A stretch of 64,000 nucleotides of DNA from Sciurus carolinensis (GCF_902686445.1 NC_062219.1:107447160-107511159); one strand, 5' to 3'. Counted from the stretch's first letter, positions 12,455 to 23,511 are shown. Made by a program: numbers and translations. Notes: generated by a model from the sequence alone, not told the origin.

Positions 12455-12867
12455 AGGTTCTTATAGGTAGAATTTGGAATATTACCAGTGAATTATTTTA
12501 TACCTGTTTAAAATAAAATTTGTTGAACTATCTTAAGCCTTAAATAAATTATGTATGATTTTATAACATCATTCCTTGGTCACTTTGAATATATTTGCTC
12601 AATGAGTCATGAGAAAGTGACAAATACTGAACTGTATAATTATTCAATAGAATATATCACATTCACTAATATTTCCATTCATTCAGTAAGTAATTCGGAT
12701 TGAAAGTTACAGTGCTGAGAAACCATCAAGCTCATGATTACAGACACATCTTTCCCTAAAGTCTACTTTTTCTTCAAAACTTAACTTTTATTTTTAGCAA
12801 CAAGCACCATGAGGTATTTTCTTTGAAACTAAATGGTAACTGCATTCATTTATGAAAGTATCTGTCA
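12455..12867. other. Unassigned AT-rich stretch
   Basis: Pre-insertion flank of L1-A. No gene or repeat family recognised. Confidence 0.45.
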
Positions 12868-12878
12868 AGTATCAGAGG

Positions 12879-13164
12879 TTTTTTTTGATTGTTTGTTTGT
12901 TTTTGAGTTAATTTTCTTTTTTTAAAATTTATTTTTATTGCAAACAAATGGGATCCATGTTGTTTATGTTTGTACATGGAGTAACAGCATATCATTTGCA
13001 TATTCATATATTTACATAGAGTAATGATGTTTGATTCATTCCGTTATTTTTTTCCTTCCCTCCCACCCCTCCCACCTCTCTTTTCACTCTATACAGTCCC
13101 TACTTCCTCCATTCTTGCCCCCTCCCACCCCCCATTACGTGTCATCATCCGCTTATCAGTGAGA
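12879..13164 (-). other. L1-A 3' UTR with G-rich tracts
   Basis: Matches the 3' UTR of L1-B in reverse. C-runs at 13,058-13,073 (three or four Cs separated by single bases) form a G-quadruplex motif on the element's sense strand, and a second C-rich block lies at about 13,120-13,134. The telomere-like hexamers of L1-B are absent here. Confidence 0.75.
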
Positions 13165-13978
13165 TCATTCGTCTTTTGGATTTTGAGATTGGCTTATCTC
13201 ACTTAACATGATATTCTCCAATTTCATCCATTTGCCTGCAAATGCCATAATTTTATTATTCTTTATAGCTGAGTAATATTCCATTGTATATATATATACC
13301 ACAGTTTCTTTATCCATTCATCAATTGAAGGGCATCAAGGTTGGTTCCATAGTCTGGCTATTGTGAATTGAGCAGCTATGAACATTGATGTGGCTGTATC
13401 TCTGTAGTATGCTGATTTTAAGTTCTTTGGGTATAGGCCGAGGAGTGGGATAGCTGGGTCAAATGGTAGGTCCATTCCAAGTTTTCTAAGGAATCTCCAC
13501 ACTGCTTTCCAGAGTGGCTGCACTAATTTGCAGCCCCACAAGCAAAGTATGAGTGTACCTTTTTCCTCACATCCTCTCCAACACCTATTGTTGCTTGTGT
13601 TCTTGATAATCGCCATTTGAATTGGGGTAAGATGGAATCTTAGTGTAGTTTTGATTTGCATTTCTCTTATTACTAAAGATGATGAACATTTTTTCATATG
13701 TTTGTTGATTGCTTGTAGATTTTCTTCTGTGAAGTGTCTGTTCATATCCTTAGCCTATTTACTGATTGGGTTATTTGTATTCTTGGTGTAGAGATTTTGA
13801 GTTCTTTATATATTCTGGAAATTAGTGCTCTATCTGAAGTATGAGTGGCAAAGATATTCTCCCACTCTGTAGGCTCTCTCTTCGCATTGCTGATAGTTTC
13901 CTTTGCTGAGAGAAAACTATTTACTTTGAATCTATTCCAGTTTTTTTTATTTCCCTCCTGATGTCTTCTGTTATCCAT
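13165..13978 (-). pseudogene. L1-A ORF2 C-terminal region (broken)
   Basis: The reversed sequence encodes the end of L1 ORF2p: the WENIFA-type segment, [20 protein letters not shown], then the Cys-rich region ([18 protein letters not shown]), [11 protein letters not shown] and [16 protein letters not shown] frameshift separates the part from 13,978 to 13,742 from the part starting at 13,745. A TGA replaces the Arg codon expected after NQP, which looks like CGA-to-TGA decay. The natural stop is at 13,165. The first residues are fused to the endonuclease because of the RT deletion. Confidence 0.85.
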
Positions 13979-14781
13979 TCATCATATAATAGTGTATTAT
14001 TTAATCTCCAGGTATTGGAGAAGTTTCTGTTTTTTATTCTGTCATTTATTTCTAATTTCAATCCATTATGATCTGATAGAGTACAAGGTAGTATCTCTAT
14101 CTTCTTGTATTTGCTAACAGTAGCTTTGTGGCATAAAATATGGTCTATTTTAGAGAAGGATCCATGTGCTGCTGAGAAGAAAGTGTATTCGTTCTTTGTT
14201 GGATGGTATATTCTATATATGTCCGTTAAGTCTAAATTGTTGATTGTGTTGTTGAGATCTATAGTTTCTTTATTCAATTTTTGTTTGGACGATCTATCCA
14301 GTAGTGTTAGAGGTGTGTTAAAATTGCCTAGTATTATTGTGTTGTGGTCTATTTGATTTCTGGAATTGAGAAGGATTTGTTTGACGTATGTGGATGAGCC
14401 AATATTCGGGGCATAGATATTTATGATTGTTATGTCTTGCTGATTTATGCTTCCCTTAAGCAGCATGTAATGTCCTTCTTTATCCCTTCTGACTAGTTCT
14501 GGCTTGAAGTCCACATTATCTGAAATGAGGATGGATACTCCAGCTTTTTTGCTGTGTCCGTGTGCATGGTATGTTTTTCCCCATCCTTTCACCTTTAGTC
14601 TATGGGTGTCTCTTTCTATGAGATGAGTCTCTTGCAGGCAGCATATTGTTGGATTTTTCTTTTTAATCCAATCTGCCAGTCTGTGTCTTTTGATTGATGA
14701 ATTCAGGCCATTAACATTCTGGGTTATTATTGTGATATGATTTGTATTCCCAGTCAATTGACTCATATTTGTTTTTGACAT
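13921..14781 (-). pseudogene. L1-A ORF2 endonuclease domain, RT-less
   Basis: A 286-codon frame. It starts MSKTNMSQLTGNTNHITIIT and covers the whole APE-type endonuclease: the N of QNVNGL, the E of QETH, the Y of NIYAPN, and SDHN near residue 239. The motif normally GDFN reads GNFN (about residue 152), so a catalytic Asp is replaced by Asn. After about residue 278 the frame runs into the C-terminal part of ORF2 (TGIDSK) because the roughly 2.2-kb RT region is deleted. Full-length mammalian ORF2p is about 1,275 residues. A single 31-bp gap separates it from ORF1, the usual arrangement for ORF2 reinitiation. Confidence 0.9.
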
Positions 14782-14812
14782 GATTTGGTTTCTCCTTTAT
14801 TTGGCTATTCCT

Positions 14813-15859
14813 TTAGGCTAGCGCCTCCTGTTGCTGATTTGCATTGTTGTTTTTCATCTCTTCCTCATGGAATATTTTGCTGAGAATGTTCTGTAATGCT
14901 GGCTTTCTTTTTGTAAATTCCTTTAGCTTTTGTTTATCATGGAAGGATTTTATTTCATCATCAAATTTGAAGGTAAGTTTTGCTGGGTATAAGATTCTTG
15001 GTTGGCATCCGTTTTCTTTTAGGGCTTGGTATATGTTGTTCCAGGCCCTTCTAGCTTTTAGGGTCTGGATTGAAAAATCTGCTGATATTCTTATTGGTTT
15101 CCCTCTGAATGTAATTTGATTCTTTTCTCTTGCGGCCTTTAAAATTCTGTCTTTATTTTGTATGTTAGGTATTTTCATAATAATGTGCCTTGGTGTGGGT
15201 CTATTGTAATTTTGTATGTTTGGAGTTCTATAAGCCTCTTGTACTTGGTTTTCCATTTCGTTCTTCAGATTTGGTAAATTTTCTGATATTATTTCATTGA
15301 ATAGATTGTTCATTCCTTTGGTTTGTTTCTCTAAGCCTTCCTCAATCCCAATAATTCTTAAATTTGGCCTTTTCATGATATCCCATAATTCTTGTAGATT
15401 CTGTTCATGATTTCTTACCATCTTCTCTGTTTGGCCAACTTTGTTTTCAAGATTAAATAATTTGTCTTCAATGTCTGAGGTTCTGTCTTCCAGGTGTTCT
15501 ATCCTATTGGTTATGCTTTCTATGGAGTTTTTAACTTGGTTTATTGTTTCCTTCATTTCAAGTATTTCAGTTTGGTTTTTTTTCAGTATCTCTAACTCTT
15601 TATTGAAATGACCTCTTGCTTCCCGTATTTGGTCTTTTAACTGTTGATTGGTGCGATCATTTAATGCCTGCATTTGCTCTTTCATCTCTTCCTTCAATGC
15701 CTGCATTTGCTCTTTCATCTCCTCATTTGCTTCCCTGATCGTTTTAATTACGTACATTCTGAACTCCCTTTCTGACATTTCTTCTGCTGTGCTGTCATTG
15801 GGTTTTATTGATGTAGTATCTAGGTTTGTTTGGGACATTTTCTTCCCTTGTTTTCTCAT
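14813..15859 (-). CDS. LINE-1 ORF1p, open over its full length (L1-A)
   Basis: A 348-codon frame without stops. ORF1p is the trimeric RNA-binding chaperone of the L1 ribonucleoprotein, acting in cytoplasmic RNP particles. Visible parts: a charged N-terminus; a long coiled coil (about residues 45-155) with two tandem EMKEQMQAL units; an RRM (about 163-255) starting MKRPNLRIIGIEEG; and a C-terminal domain (about 258-322) with LKARRAWNNIYQAL and RILYPAKLTFKFDDEIKSF. Length fits the family (about 340-370). The start MRKQGKKMSQ matches that of L1-B. The neighbouring ORF2 lacks RT and has a mutated endonuclease, so ORF1 could only act in trans, if transcribed at all. Expression is not shown by sequence. 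Confidence 0.85.
   Translation of the reverse strand: MRKQGKKMSQTNLDTTSIKPNDSTAEEMSEREFRMYVIKTIREANEEMKEQMQALKEEMKEQMQALNDRTNQQLKDQIREARGHFNKELEILKKNQTEILEMKETINQVKNSIESITNRIEHLEDRTSDIEDKLFNLENKVGQTEKMVRNHEQNLQELWDIMKRPNLRIIGIEEGLEKQTKGMNNLFNEIISENLPNLKNEMENQVQEAYRTPNIQNYNRPTPRHIIMKIPNIQNKDRILKAAREKNQITFRGKPIRISADFSIQTLKARRAWNNIYQALKENGCQPRILYPAKLTFKFDDEIKSFHDKQKLKEFTKRKPALQNILSKIFHEEEMKNNNANQQQEALA
15660..15728 (-). repeat. 33-bp tandem repeat in L1-A ORF1 coiled coil (2 units)
   Basis: Two in-frame 33-bp units (15,663-15,695 and 15,696-15,728), each encoding an EMKEQMQAL-containing 11-residue block, lie in the coiled coil. L1-B carries three units at the same place. Eleven residues is three heptad-half turns, so copy-number change keeps the helix in register approximately. 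Confidence 0.9.
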
Positions 15860-16938
15860 ATTGGTCAGCTGTCAGTGGGACCCTGAATATTGCAGTTTTC
15901 CGCTATTGGCTTATAGTGTCCCGGTAGATTTCCAGTGTATCACCTCCCAGCCTTCAGTAGCCTGATGTCTTGGAGGAATCTGATAATGCAGTGTATCCAA
16001 AGAAAACTGCCCCCACCCCCCTACTGGTTCCACGGTTTGGAACTGGCTCTGTGCGGAAAGGCTCTCACTGTGGGCCTGCACCGTGCAGCTGGCCCTGTTG
16101 GACAAGCCCACCGCCAGAGTGCGCAGGGCTGCCTCTGGAAGACTCTAGCTGCCCTGCCCGGCTCCAATAAGCCACCTCTATGTGGGCCTGCCACCCGGGC
16201 CGAGCTTTACCCAGTGGGCAGACTCACCTGTGGCTCTATTTCAGTCCGAGTCTCTCAGTGCCTCCCCTTCTTAACTCCTGGGTTCTGGAGCGACTGGGGG
16301 TGCAGTCACCCTCTAGGCCGCCATCTTGGATCACCCCATGAAGAGAGCCTGTGGCCAGAGTGGGCAGAGCTGCCTGAAGAGGTCTCTGGCTGCCCTGCCC
16401 TGATCCCAGAGGCTGCTTGGGGATCGAAGCTCTCCGTTGGTTCGGGGGCTTGTGGCTGGTTCTATGTAGAAAATCTCTCACTGGGCGGTCTGGTCTGAGA
16501 AGCTAGCCTTGAAAGGCACTTCCCACCGCAGGGGTCCAGGCTACCTGGGGAAGTCTCTGGCTGCCCTATCCTGGTCCCTGAAGCTGCTTGTGTGCCGGAG
16601 TACGCTGTGCTGCGCTGGCTCCGGGACTTGGAGCTTGTTCTGGTCAGAAAGGCTCTCACCAGTGGGCCCGTTCTGTTCGGAGAACCTGGAGAAGCTGGCT
16701 GTGTGGGCGGGGCCCACCGCTGGAGTGCACAGGGCTGCCTGTGGAAGACTCTAGCTGCCCTGCCCGGCTACAATAAGCCACCTCTATCTGGGCCTGCCAC
16801 CCGGGCCGAGCTTTACCCAGTGGGCAGACTCACCTGTGGCTCTATTTCAGTCCGAGTCTCTCAATGCCTCCCCTTCTTAACTCCTGGGTTCTGGAGCGCC
16901 TGGGGGTGCAGTCACCCTCTAGGCTGCCATCTTGGATC
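15860..16938 (-). promoter_or_regulatory. L1-A 5' UTR/promoter with tandem duplication
   Basis: Two starts of the 5' UTR are present in tandem. The block beginning GATCCAAGATGGC (a YY1-type CAAGATGGC core, on the minus strand) occurs at 16,938 and again at 16,332, a 606-bp offset, and is nearly identical for about 235 bp each time. Within it, a GGCAGGGCAGC-type block recurs four times at intervals of roughly 170-240 bp (near 16,755, 16,557, 16,386 and 16,147), indicating monomeric organisation. It is GC-rich against an AT-rich background. The first 130 bp resemble the start of L1-B, after which the two 5' UTRs are unrelated. Confidence 0.75.
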
Positions 16939-17619
16939 TCCGAAGTTTTCTGAAGGAGGTTTTTGGATCCTCTAAATATAGAATCATGTCATTAGCAAAT
17001 AGTGACAGCTTAAGTTCCTCTTTTCCTATTCGTATCCCTTTAATTTCTTTAGTCTGCCTAATTGCTCTGGCTAGAGTTTCGAGGACAATGTTGCATAGAA
17101 GTGGTGAAAGAGGACATCCCTGTCTTGTTCCCATTTTTAAAGGGAATGCTTTCAGTTTTTCTCCATTAAGAATGATGTTGGCCATGGGCTTAGCATAAAT
17201 AGCCTTTACAATGTTCAGGTATGCTCCTACTATCCCTTTTTTTTCTAGTGTTTCGAGCATGAAGGGGTGTTGTAATTTGTCAAAGGCTTTTCCTGCATCA
17301 ATTGAAATAACCATATGATTCTTATCCTTAAGTCTATTGACATGATGGATTACATTTATTGATTTAGGAATGTTGAACCATCCTTGCATTCCAGGGATGA
17401 ACCCCACTTGATCATGGTGCACAATTTTCTTAATATGTTTTTGGATATGGTTTGCCAATATTTTGTTAAGGATCTTTGCATCTATATTCATCAAGGATAT
17501 TGACCTAAAATTTTCTTTCCTTGATGTGTCTTTTCCTGGTTTGGGTATCAGAGTGATATTAGCTTCATAGAATGAGTTTGGTAGGGTACCCTCCTTTTCT
17601 ATTTCCAGAAATACTTTGG
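16939..17619 (-). pseudogene. Displaced L1 ORF2 reverse-transcriptase fragment
   Basis: A 191-codon frame (17,494-16,919), preceded by more homologous sequence up to 17,619, encodes the L1 RT palm: [65 protein letters not shown], and the catalytic box as FANDM instead of FADDM. It corresponds to about 41,366-42,030 of L1-B, inside the interval that L1-A lacks. It joins the L1-A 5' UTR at AGATC, a short sequence also present at the matching point in normal ORF2 (TTAGATCTC), which suggests a microhomology join. The left edge abuts the apparent target duplication of L1-A. Confidence 0.85.
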
Positions 17620-17629
17620 AATATCAGAG

Positions 17630-18284
17630 TTTGAATGGTACTATTTCTCTGTAACGTTTTCTAGTGTTAAATAAATCCATATTGCAAGAAATGTGTCTAG
17701 GTTGAATGATAAGTTAAAAAAATGCATAAATTTTGTCCTTGATATATCCATTATATTTTGTTATGCAGCAAAAATGCTTTATTTGTAGTTCCCAATTTTT
17801 CATATAGAACTTTTAAAAGATGTATACACAAGGATTGAGATTCAGCAAAATTAATTTTTCTGTCTTGCCCATCATTACTTTTACAACATAAGGACAGATG
17901 TCGATACAATTAAATTAGTGAAAATTAAAATTATATCTTAGTTTTGTTATAAAAATGATTTTGACCTCTCAAGTTCACTTTATATGTTCCATAGATTCCC
18001 TGGGGTTCTGCCACCACTTGCTAAGTATTTCTGCACTAGCAAATTTGATACCCCCCTCAAAGGACCATTAAGATAAAAATGAATTACCAATTACTAGTTT
18101 AGGAATGAGAGACAGCACTATAGATTCTGAAGTTATTTTAAAATTTTAAAAGCATAAATCTTCTATTACAATGGCATTTCAAGTAATGAAAATTAGAAGA
18201 AATCTCTGGTGAGTTTAATGCAAAATCCTCACAAAAGCATTAAAATAAATATAGTATATATATGGTAATATAGCAGAATTTTAT
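17630..18284. other. Unassigned AT-rich stretch
   Basis: Flank of L1-A; no gene or repeat recognised. Confidence 0.4.
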
Positions 18285-20480
18285 TTCAGAAATGAAAGTT
18301 TGATTTAACATTATTTAACATTGGAAATTCAAACAAAATAAGATTCACCCCATTAACATATTCAGTGAGATTATATTATGATATCAACAGGTTGATAATA
18401 AAATCTTTGATGAAATCAAAATCCATTTGTGATAAAAAAACAAAAATTAGTAAACTTGGAACATAAAGAAACTTCTTAATTTGGTAAAAGATATTAGGGA
18501 AAATGTTACTATTAGTTTGAGGATTAAACAATTGTATGTTAACTTCCTTTTTATTCTGTATTACATGAAAATACTGTAAGGTTAATAAACAAAGGAAAAG
18601 GAAATAAAGTATAACCTGGGAAAGTAGTAAACAAGACTGTGATTACTCACATAATATTATGTGAGTAAATATGTAACTGTATGTATAGAAAATCTAATCC
18701 AGTACAAAATACAAATAAATATATTTGATACATAAGTTTAACTAGGTTCCTGGATTCAATGCCTCTCTTCAAAACTTACATTTTTTGACATTAGCACAAA
18801 TAATTAGAAAATAAATCTGAAGCTATTTACAATATCAAAGAACAATCTGAGCAAGAGTGGAACTAATTGTTACAAATGATGCTTACATCTAAAACTATAA
18901 AACATTATTAAGAGAAATAAGAGATCTATTAAATAAATTATATATCCTAAAATATTTTTAGTTTGGAAGATCAAATGTTGCGGTAATGACAATTATCCTC
19001 AAATTAATCCATCAATCCCATCCATTTCTAATCAAACTTTCAGTATTTTTCAGTAATTTTTTTGTCATAATTAACAGGATGATTCTAACATTGAAGTGAA
19101 CATTTAAAGCAAGCCTGAAGATAAAAGAAGGAAGAAAAATTCTATGGATATTAAGAAGTATTATGCAGTTATAGTAAATAAGATAGAATATTAATTGAAT
19201 AAAAGCTAAGATACTGACTAATCAAAGAACAGATTATCCAAATATAGACTCACACAAATACAATTATCTGATTTGTGTTAAAAGTGACTCTATGAGTCCA
19301 TTATTGAAACAGTAGTTTACAGCACAAAATTTCTTGGTCATTTGTCTAAACATAGAAAATTTTTTAAAAGAATCTTAACCATCACCTCACACTAAAAGCA
19401 ATTTCAAATGCAGTGTGGATCTTAATTTGCATGAAATAGCAATAAACATTCTCAATAGGAAAATATATTTTAAGATCAAGGTTTTGAATTTTACAAGGAA
19501 AGGTTGGATCCTAAAGGAAAGTTGATGTTTGGAGTTACATTAAAAAAAGATTTTCTGTTAATTAAAATGTCCCCTTCACCTGAGTGAAAAGGCACATCAT
19601 GGAACAGTAGACAATCTCTGCAAAATACCTAGCTAAAGAAAATTCTTATTTAGCTGTCAATGAGTTGTTTATAATTCAGTAGTAATAATTTTATATAGAT
19701 TATTTAGACAAATACTTTATTAAATAAGATATTTAATGACCAAGGAAAATGAAAAGGTGTTTAACTTCATTGTCATTCTAGAAATGCAAGTGAAAATTGA
19801 AGATACAGTAAGATTATACTTTACACTAATCAGAACAATAAAATTCAAAATTATTTCCTATATCCAGGTTTGGTGATAATGATAGCAAACTGGGAGACTC
19901 AGACGTCTATATTTTTGTCCAACTACTTTGGAAATCTATCTGGCATTATGTAAGTAAGTCAATTTTAAGTTACACACATTTTCAAAATGCACCCATGTGT
20001 TCAGTGAATGACTGTACAAACATAAATTATATATGAAATACTGGAAAGAAAGCAAGCAACTATACATCAAAGCACGATGGATAAGAGTTGTAGAATATTC
20101 ACACAGACATATAATATGACAAAGAAATTAGAGTATCACTAAAAATATAGTTAATCTCATAGACATTTTTGAACAAAAATGCTAGATGATAAAGAGTATA
20201 CAGTGCATAGTTCTATTTTTACAAAATTAAAAGCATATTACTATGTAATATGGTGTAAGAATTTAGGATACTGTTTACTATTGGGGAAAAAGGAAAACAG
20301 GATCATGGTAGAAAGCTTGAATGAGTTCTGGTTTTCCAGGATCATTAGGCATTATATAGATGCATTTATTTTGTCAAAATTCACAATATGTGCACCTATC
20401 ATTCATAAACATAGTTAAAGTTTATTAAAGAAATATTGTTGCTTCATTCTGATCACAAGTTATTTCAATTAGAACTTGCA
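18285..20480 (+). mobile_element. Ancient LINE-1, ORF2 RT to 3' region
   Basis: The plus strand follows L1 ORF2 in order: the [10 protein letters not shown]...[15 protein letters not shown] segment near 18,300-18,450, the mid-ORF2 regions around 18,960-19,600, and the C-terminal part with a TACACACATTTTCAAAATGC-like block up to about 20,400. It is riddled with stops and indels. The correspondence is by eye and patchy, so the borders are approximate. Confidence 0.6.
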
Positions 20481-20814
20481 ATTAGAGATGTTCCCACATG
20501 ATTATAATGTAAAGTCAATGTTGAAAGCAGCTGCTATAAATAATACTTTCTCTTTTCAGTCCTAATGAATATAATCATGATCATTGATTCTGCTACATCC
20601 AGTCCACAGCTTTTATAAGAGACCAGAAATCTATGAATAGTAATCCATACTGCTTATGTCATTGCTCATGAAATTCATGTAACACTGATAGATATTCTGA
20701 TTCTCTTATATTTTCTGAAAATACACAGAATCCTAAATCAGGAGCACAGAACTAATTCTAGGCCAAAATGTCAAGTGGATGAAGCTCATCTAAATTCTGT
20801 TGTTGTTTCTTTTT
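20481..20814. other. Unassigned AT-rich stretch
   Basis: Nothing recognised between two L1 remnants of opposite orientation. Confidence 0.4.
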
Positions 20815-21540
20815 CAAATTTTTAGTTTTTATTTTTAACCGAAACATGAAAACAATAGTTATGTATCTTAATGGATTATCAAGTAATGTTTGATACATAA
20901 ATACATCTAATATTATTTAAATCAGATTAAATGTATTTGCTAATTATTTATCAATACTTTGGGGTGAAAACTTTGAAAACAATTTTTTTAGCTTTTTGAA
21001 ATGGATAGCACATAATTGTCATTTACAGTAACTACAAATGACAATGCACTGTAGTTCCCCAGAGCTCCTTGCTCTTGTCTAAATGACACTTAGTAACCAC
21101 AGATCAACTATTCCACATCCTCTGCCACCACCACTCTCCCCAGCCTCTGGTAACTACCATTCTACTTTCCATTTGTATGAGATTAACTTTTTTTAGATTC
21201 CACATATGAGTGATGTTATGCAGTACTTGTTTGCTGTGCCTGACTTATTTCCCTTAACATAATGATCTTCAGTTCCATCCATGTTGTCACAAATCACAGG
21301 ATTGCATTTATTTTTCTCGTCAAAGTGGTGTTCTGTCATGTATGTATCCACATTTCCTTTATACATTCATCAGCTGGTGAATGCTTCCATTGTTTCCATT
21401 TCTTAGCCACTGTGAATAGTGCTGCGAAAAAGCAGAGTGCAAGTGTCTCTTCGACATACTGATTTCGCTTCCTTTGTGCATATCCCTGTTAGTGGGACTG
21501 TGGGATCACATATTTACCATGCCTCCAGTGTTCTTTATAA
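20815..21540 (-). mobile_element. LINE-1 3' end (UTR plus ORF2 C-terminus)
   Basis: Reversed L1: 3' UTR blocks (20,825-21,130), then the CATTCTACTTTCC, TAACTTTTTTAGATTCCACATA, TTCCATCCATGTTGTC and GTGAATAGTGCTGC blocks that encode the ORF2 C-terminus on the minus strand, up to about 21,540. Heavily mutated. Confidence 0.75.
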
Positions 21541-22474
21541 AATCCATTATTTCTAACTTCACCTGGCTCTACCTCCCCGAACCATAACCCCATATTCATT
21601 CTTTACTAAATATCTCTATGCCCACCAATTCATTCTTTTTCTCCCTAGTATAAAACAACCAACATTTATAGTACCCTATCCACATCAAATATTATCTACT
21701 CTGCTTAATTCCCAACAAAACACAATTTTCTGTATTCTGTTCCTTTGACCATTGTTGGTTGAACGATTACTCAGTACATCATTACTAATTAAAGGGTTTA
21801 TACTCATTGTGGTGATAATTTTACATAAAGCTACTCATAATTTTTGCTTCAAACAAAATAAATAATAAACTATGGTAATTCTAGTCATTGAGTTGGAACA
21901 CTGGGAAAGAATTTGTACAAGAAAATATTTTGAGATGAATAAAATCATATTTATTAGGGATTGTTCCTCAAATTCTAGACTATGCCTGTGCCAGGAAAAT
22001 GCAAAGATGAAAAATGCCATCTTGAAATTTTTAAAGAGTTTTTTTCCTTCAAACTTTTTCTCATGGATTACACAAGCCAAATTAGAGATAACTATAATTT
22101 GTTTTGTAATATTAGGTCCAAAAGAGTAAGGTGTGATTAGATTCCTGATATATTAAAATCTTGCTGAACTTACATGGCTCACATTCCACTTTTACAGAGC
22201 TGTAAAGTGAGGTTTACTTGAGTTATCCTTTTAAAAGAACACATTATTTCTTTACCCTAGAAACATTGATATGGAAATGGATTTAATGTTGTTGCTTCAA
22301 AGGCCATTTTGGTGATTAATTACGGTTAGTAATAGCATCTGCCTATTAAATCTGTCAGTTAAATTTATAAAATTGGATGACCTTTATAGTAATCAAGAAA
22401 CAGGTCATCTTGTGATGGGAATTTATAAGATTACATAAAGTCAATCTCAGATATGATTTATGAGCTTATTGCTG
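21541..22474. other. Unassigned AT-rich stretch
   Basis: No gene. Overlapping frames on both strands at 21,835-22,129 (81 and 85 codons) show no known motif and are probably chance. Confidence 0.4.
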
Positions 22475-22690
22475 ATGGTAAGAACTAGCACTTAGCGTTA
22501 TCTCAAACCTGTTCACAGTGCTTTAAGTAACTTCAAGATAGCCCTACCAGGTAGATATGATTATCATTCCTTTAGTTGATCAGGATAAAAAGGTGAAAAA
22601 AGATGAATTTCCAGTTCTACATATATGGTAAATGTTGAGCCAGGATTCAAAGCCAAATCTGTCTCTAAATATTATGTGCATTATTGCTTC
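22475..22690 (-). mobile_element. MIR SINE
   Basis: Reversed MIR landmarks in order: an AACTAGCACTTAG block, CACAGTGCTTTAAGTAAC, CCCTACCAGGTAGATATGATTATC, and GAGCCAGGATTCAAAGCCAAATCTG. No TSD is visible. Same family as the copy at 10,796-11,035, opposite strand. Confidence 0.85.
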
Positions 22691-22974
22691 AAACTATTGA
22701 TCATCTGATACTAGCTTTGGAATGCAGAACACTTTGGAAAATGCATTTCTGTTTTAGTTTATGTTTTGGCTAAAGAAATGTTGATAGTAAAACATTAAAA
22801 TTCAAATTTATAATTGATGGATTGGAGAAATTAATTTTAAATCTCACTATGAGAAAAACACATCTGTGTGCAACATTATGAAGCAAAAATATTAAACAAA
22901 CCTTAGATGTTTTCTCCTATTTCTATAAAACACAAACATATATTTTGTGTCCTTCCAAGAACATTTCCTAAATT

Positions 22975-23511
22975 AATATTTATTTTTAAAACTTATTGTA
23001 AAACAAAATGAAAAAAGAAATATATGAAGTATAATTTGATGATTTGATATGCCTATATATATTTTGAACTGTTACCATAAGCAAATTAAACCATGAATCA
23101 ACAAATGTATCACAATTATAACTGCAATTATCTTGTGTCAGTGTATGTGTAAGCAGTGAGAACACATAATCTTCTCCACTACCAAGTTTTAAGTAAATAA
23201 TGCAATATTATTAACTGTAATCATCATGTTGTAAATTACATCTCCCAAATTAATTAATCTTATATCAGAAAGTTTGTATTTTTTTAACAAGATATCCCCA
23301 TTTTCCCCATGGAAGCAACCATTCTACTTTCTAATTGTAGGTCAACTTTTTTAGATTACCTCTTGATACATAAGTGAGATCACACAGTATTTGTCTTTTC
23401 AAGTCTTGCTTATTTTACTTAGCATAAAGTGCTTCAGTTTCATCTATTTTGTTGCAAATGGCAAGATATCTTTCCCTTTTAGGGTCAAATAATTCCAAAT
23501 AATCATGCGTG

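Larger units (their letters stand above)
12868..17629 (-). mobile_element. LINE-1 copy L1-A, chimeric and internally deleted
   Basis: Read on the minus strand the order is: displaced RT fragment (17,619-16,939); 5' UTR (16,938-15,860); ORF1 (15,859-14,813); ORF2 endonuclease (14,781 to about 13,945); directly fused ORF2 C-terminal part (about 13,945-13,165); 3' UTR with G-rich tracts; and reversed poly(A) from 12,879. AGTATCAGAG (12,868-12,877) and AATATCAGAG (17,620-17,629) flank the whole structure and differ at one base, which suggests a single insertion including the RT fragment. About 2.2 kb of ORF2, containing the RT, is missing from its normal place compared with the other L1 in this window (L1-B, 36,902-43,964). 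It cannot be autonomous. Confidence 0.85.

Noticed and set aside
15935..16498. 187-codon plus-strand frame as a host gene
   Set aside because: It is antisense to the GC-rich L1-A 5' UTR; long frames there reflect low stop-codon density.
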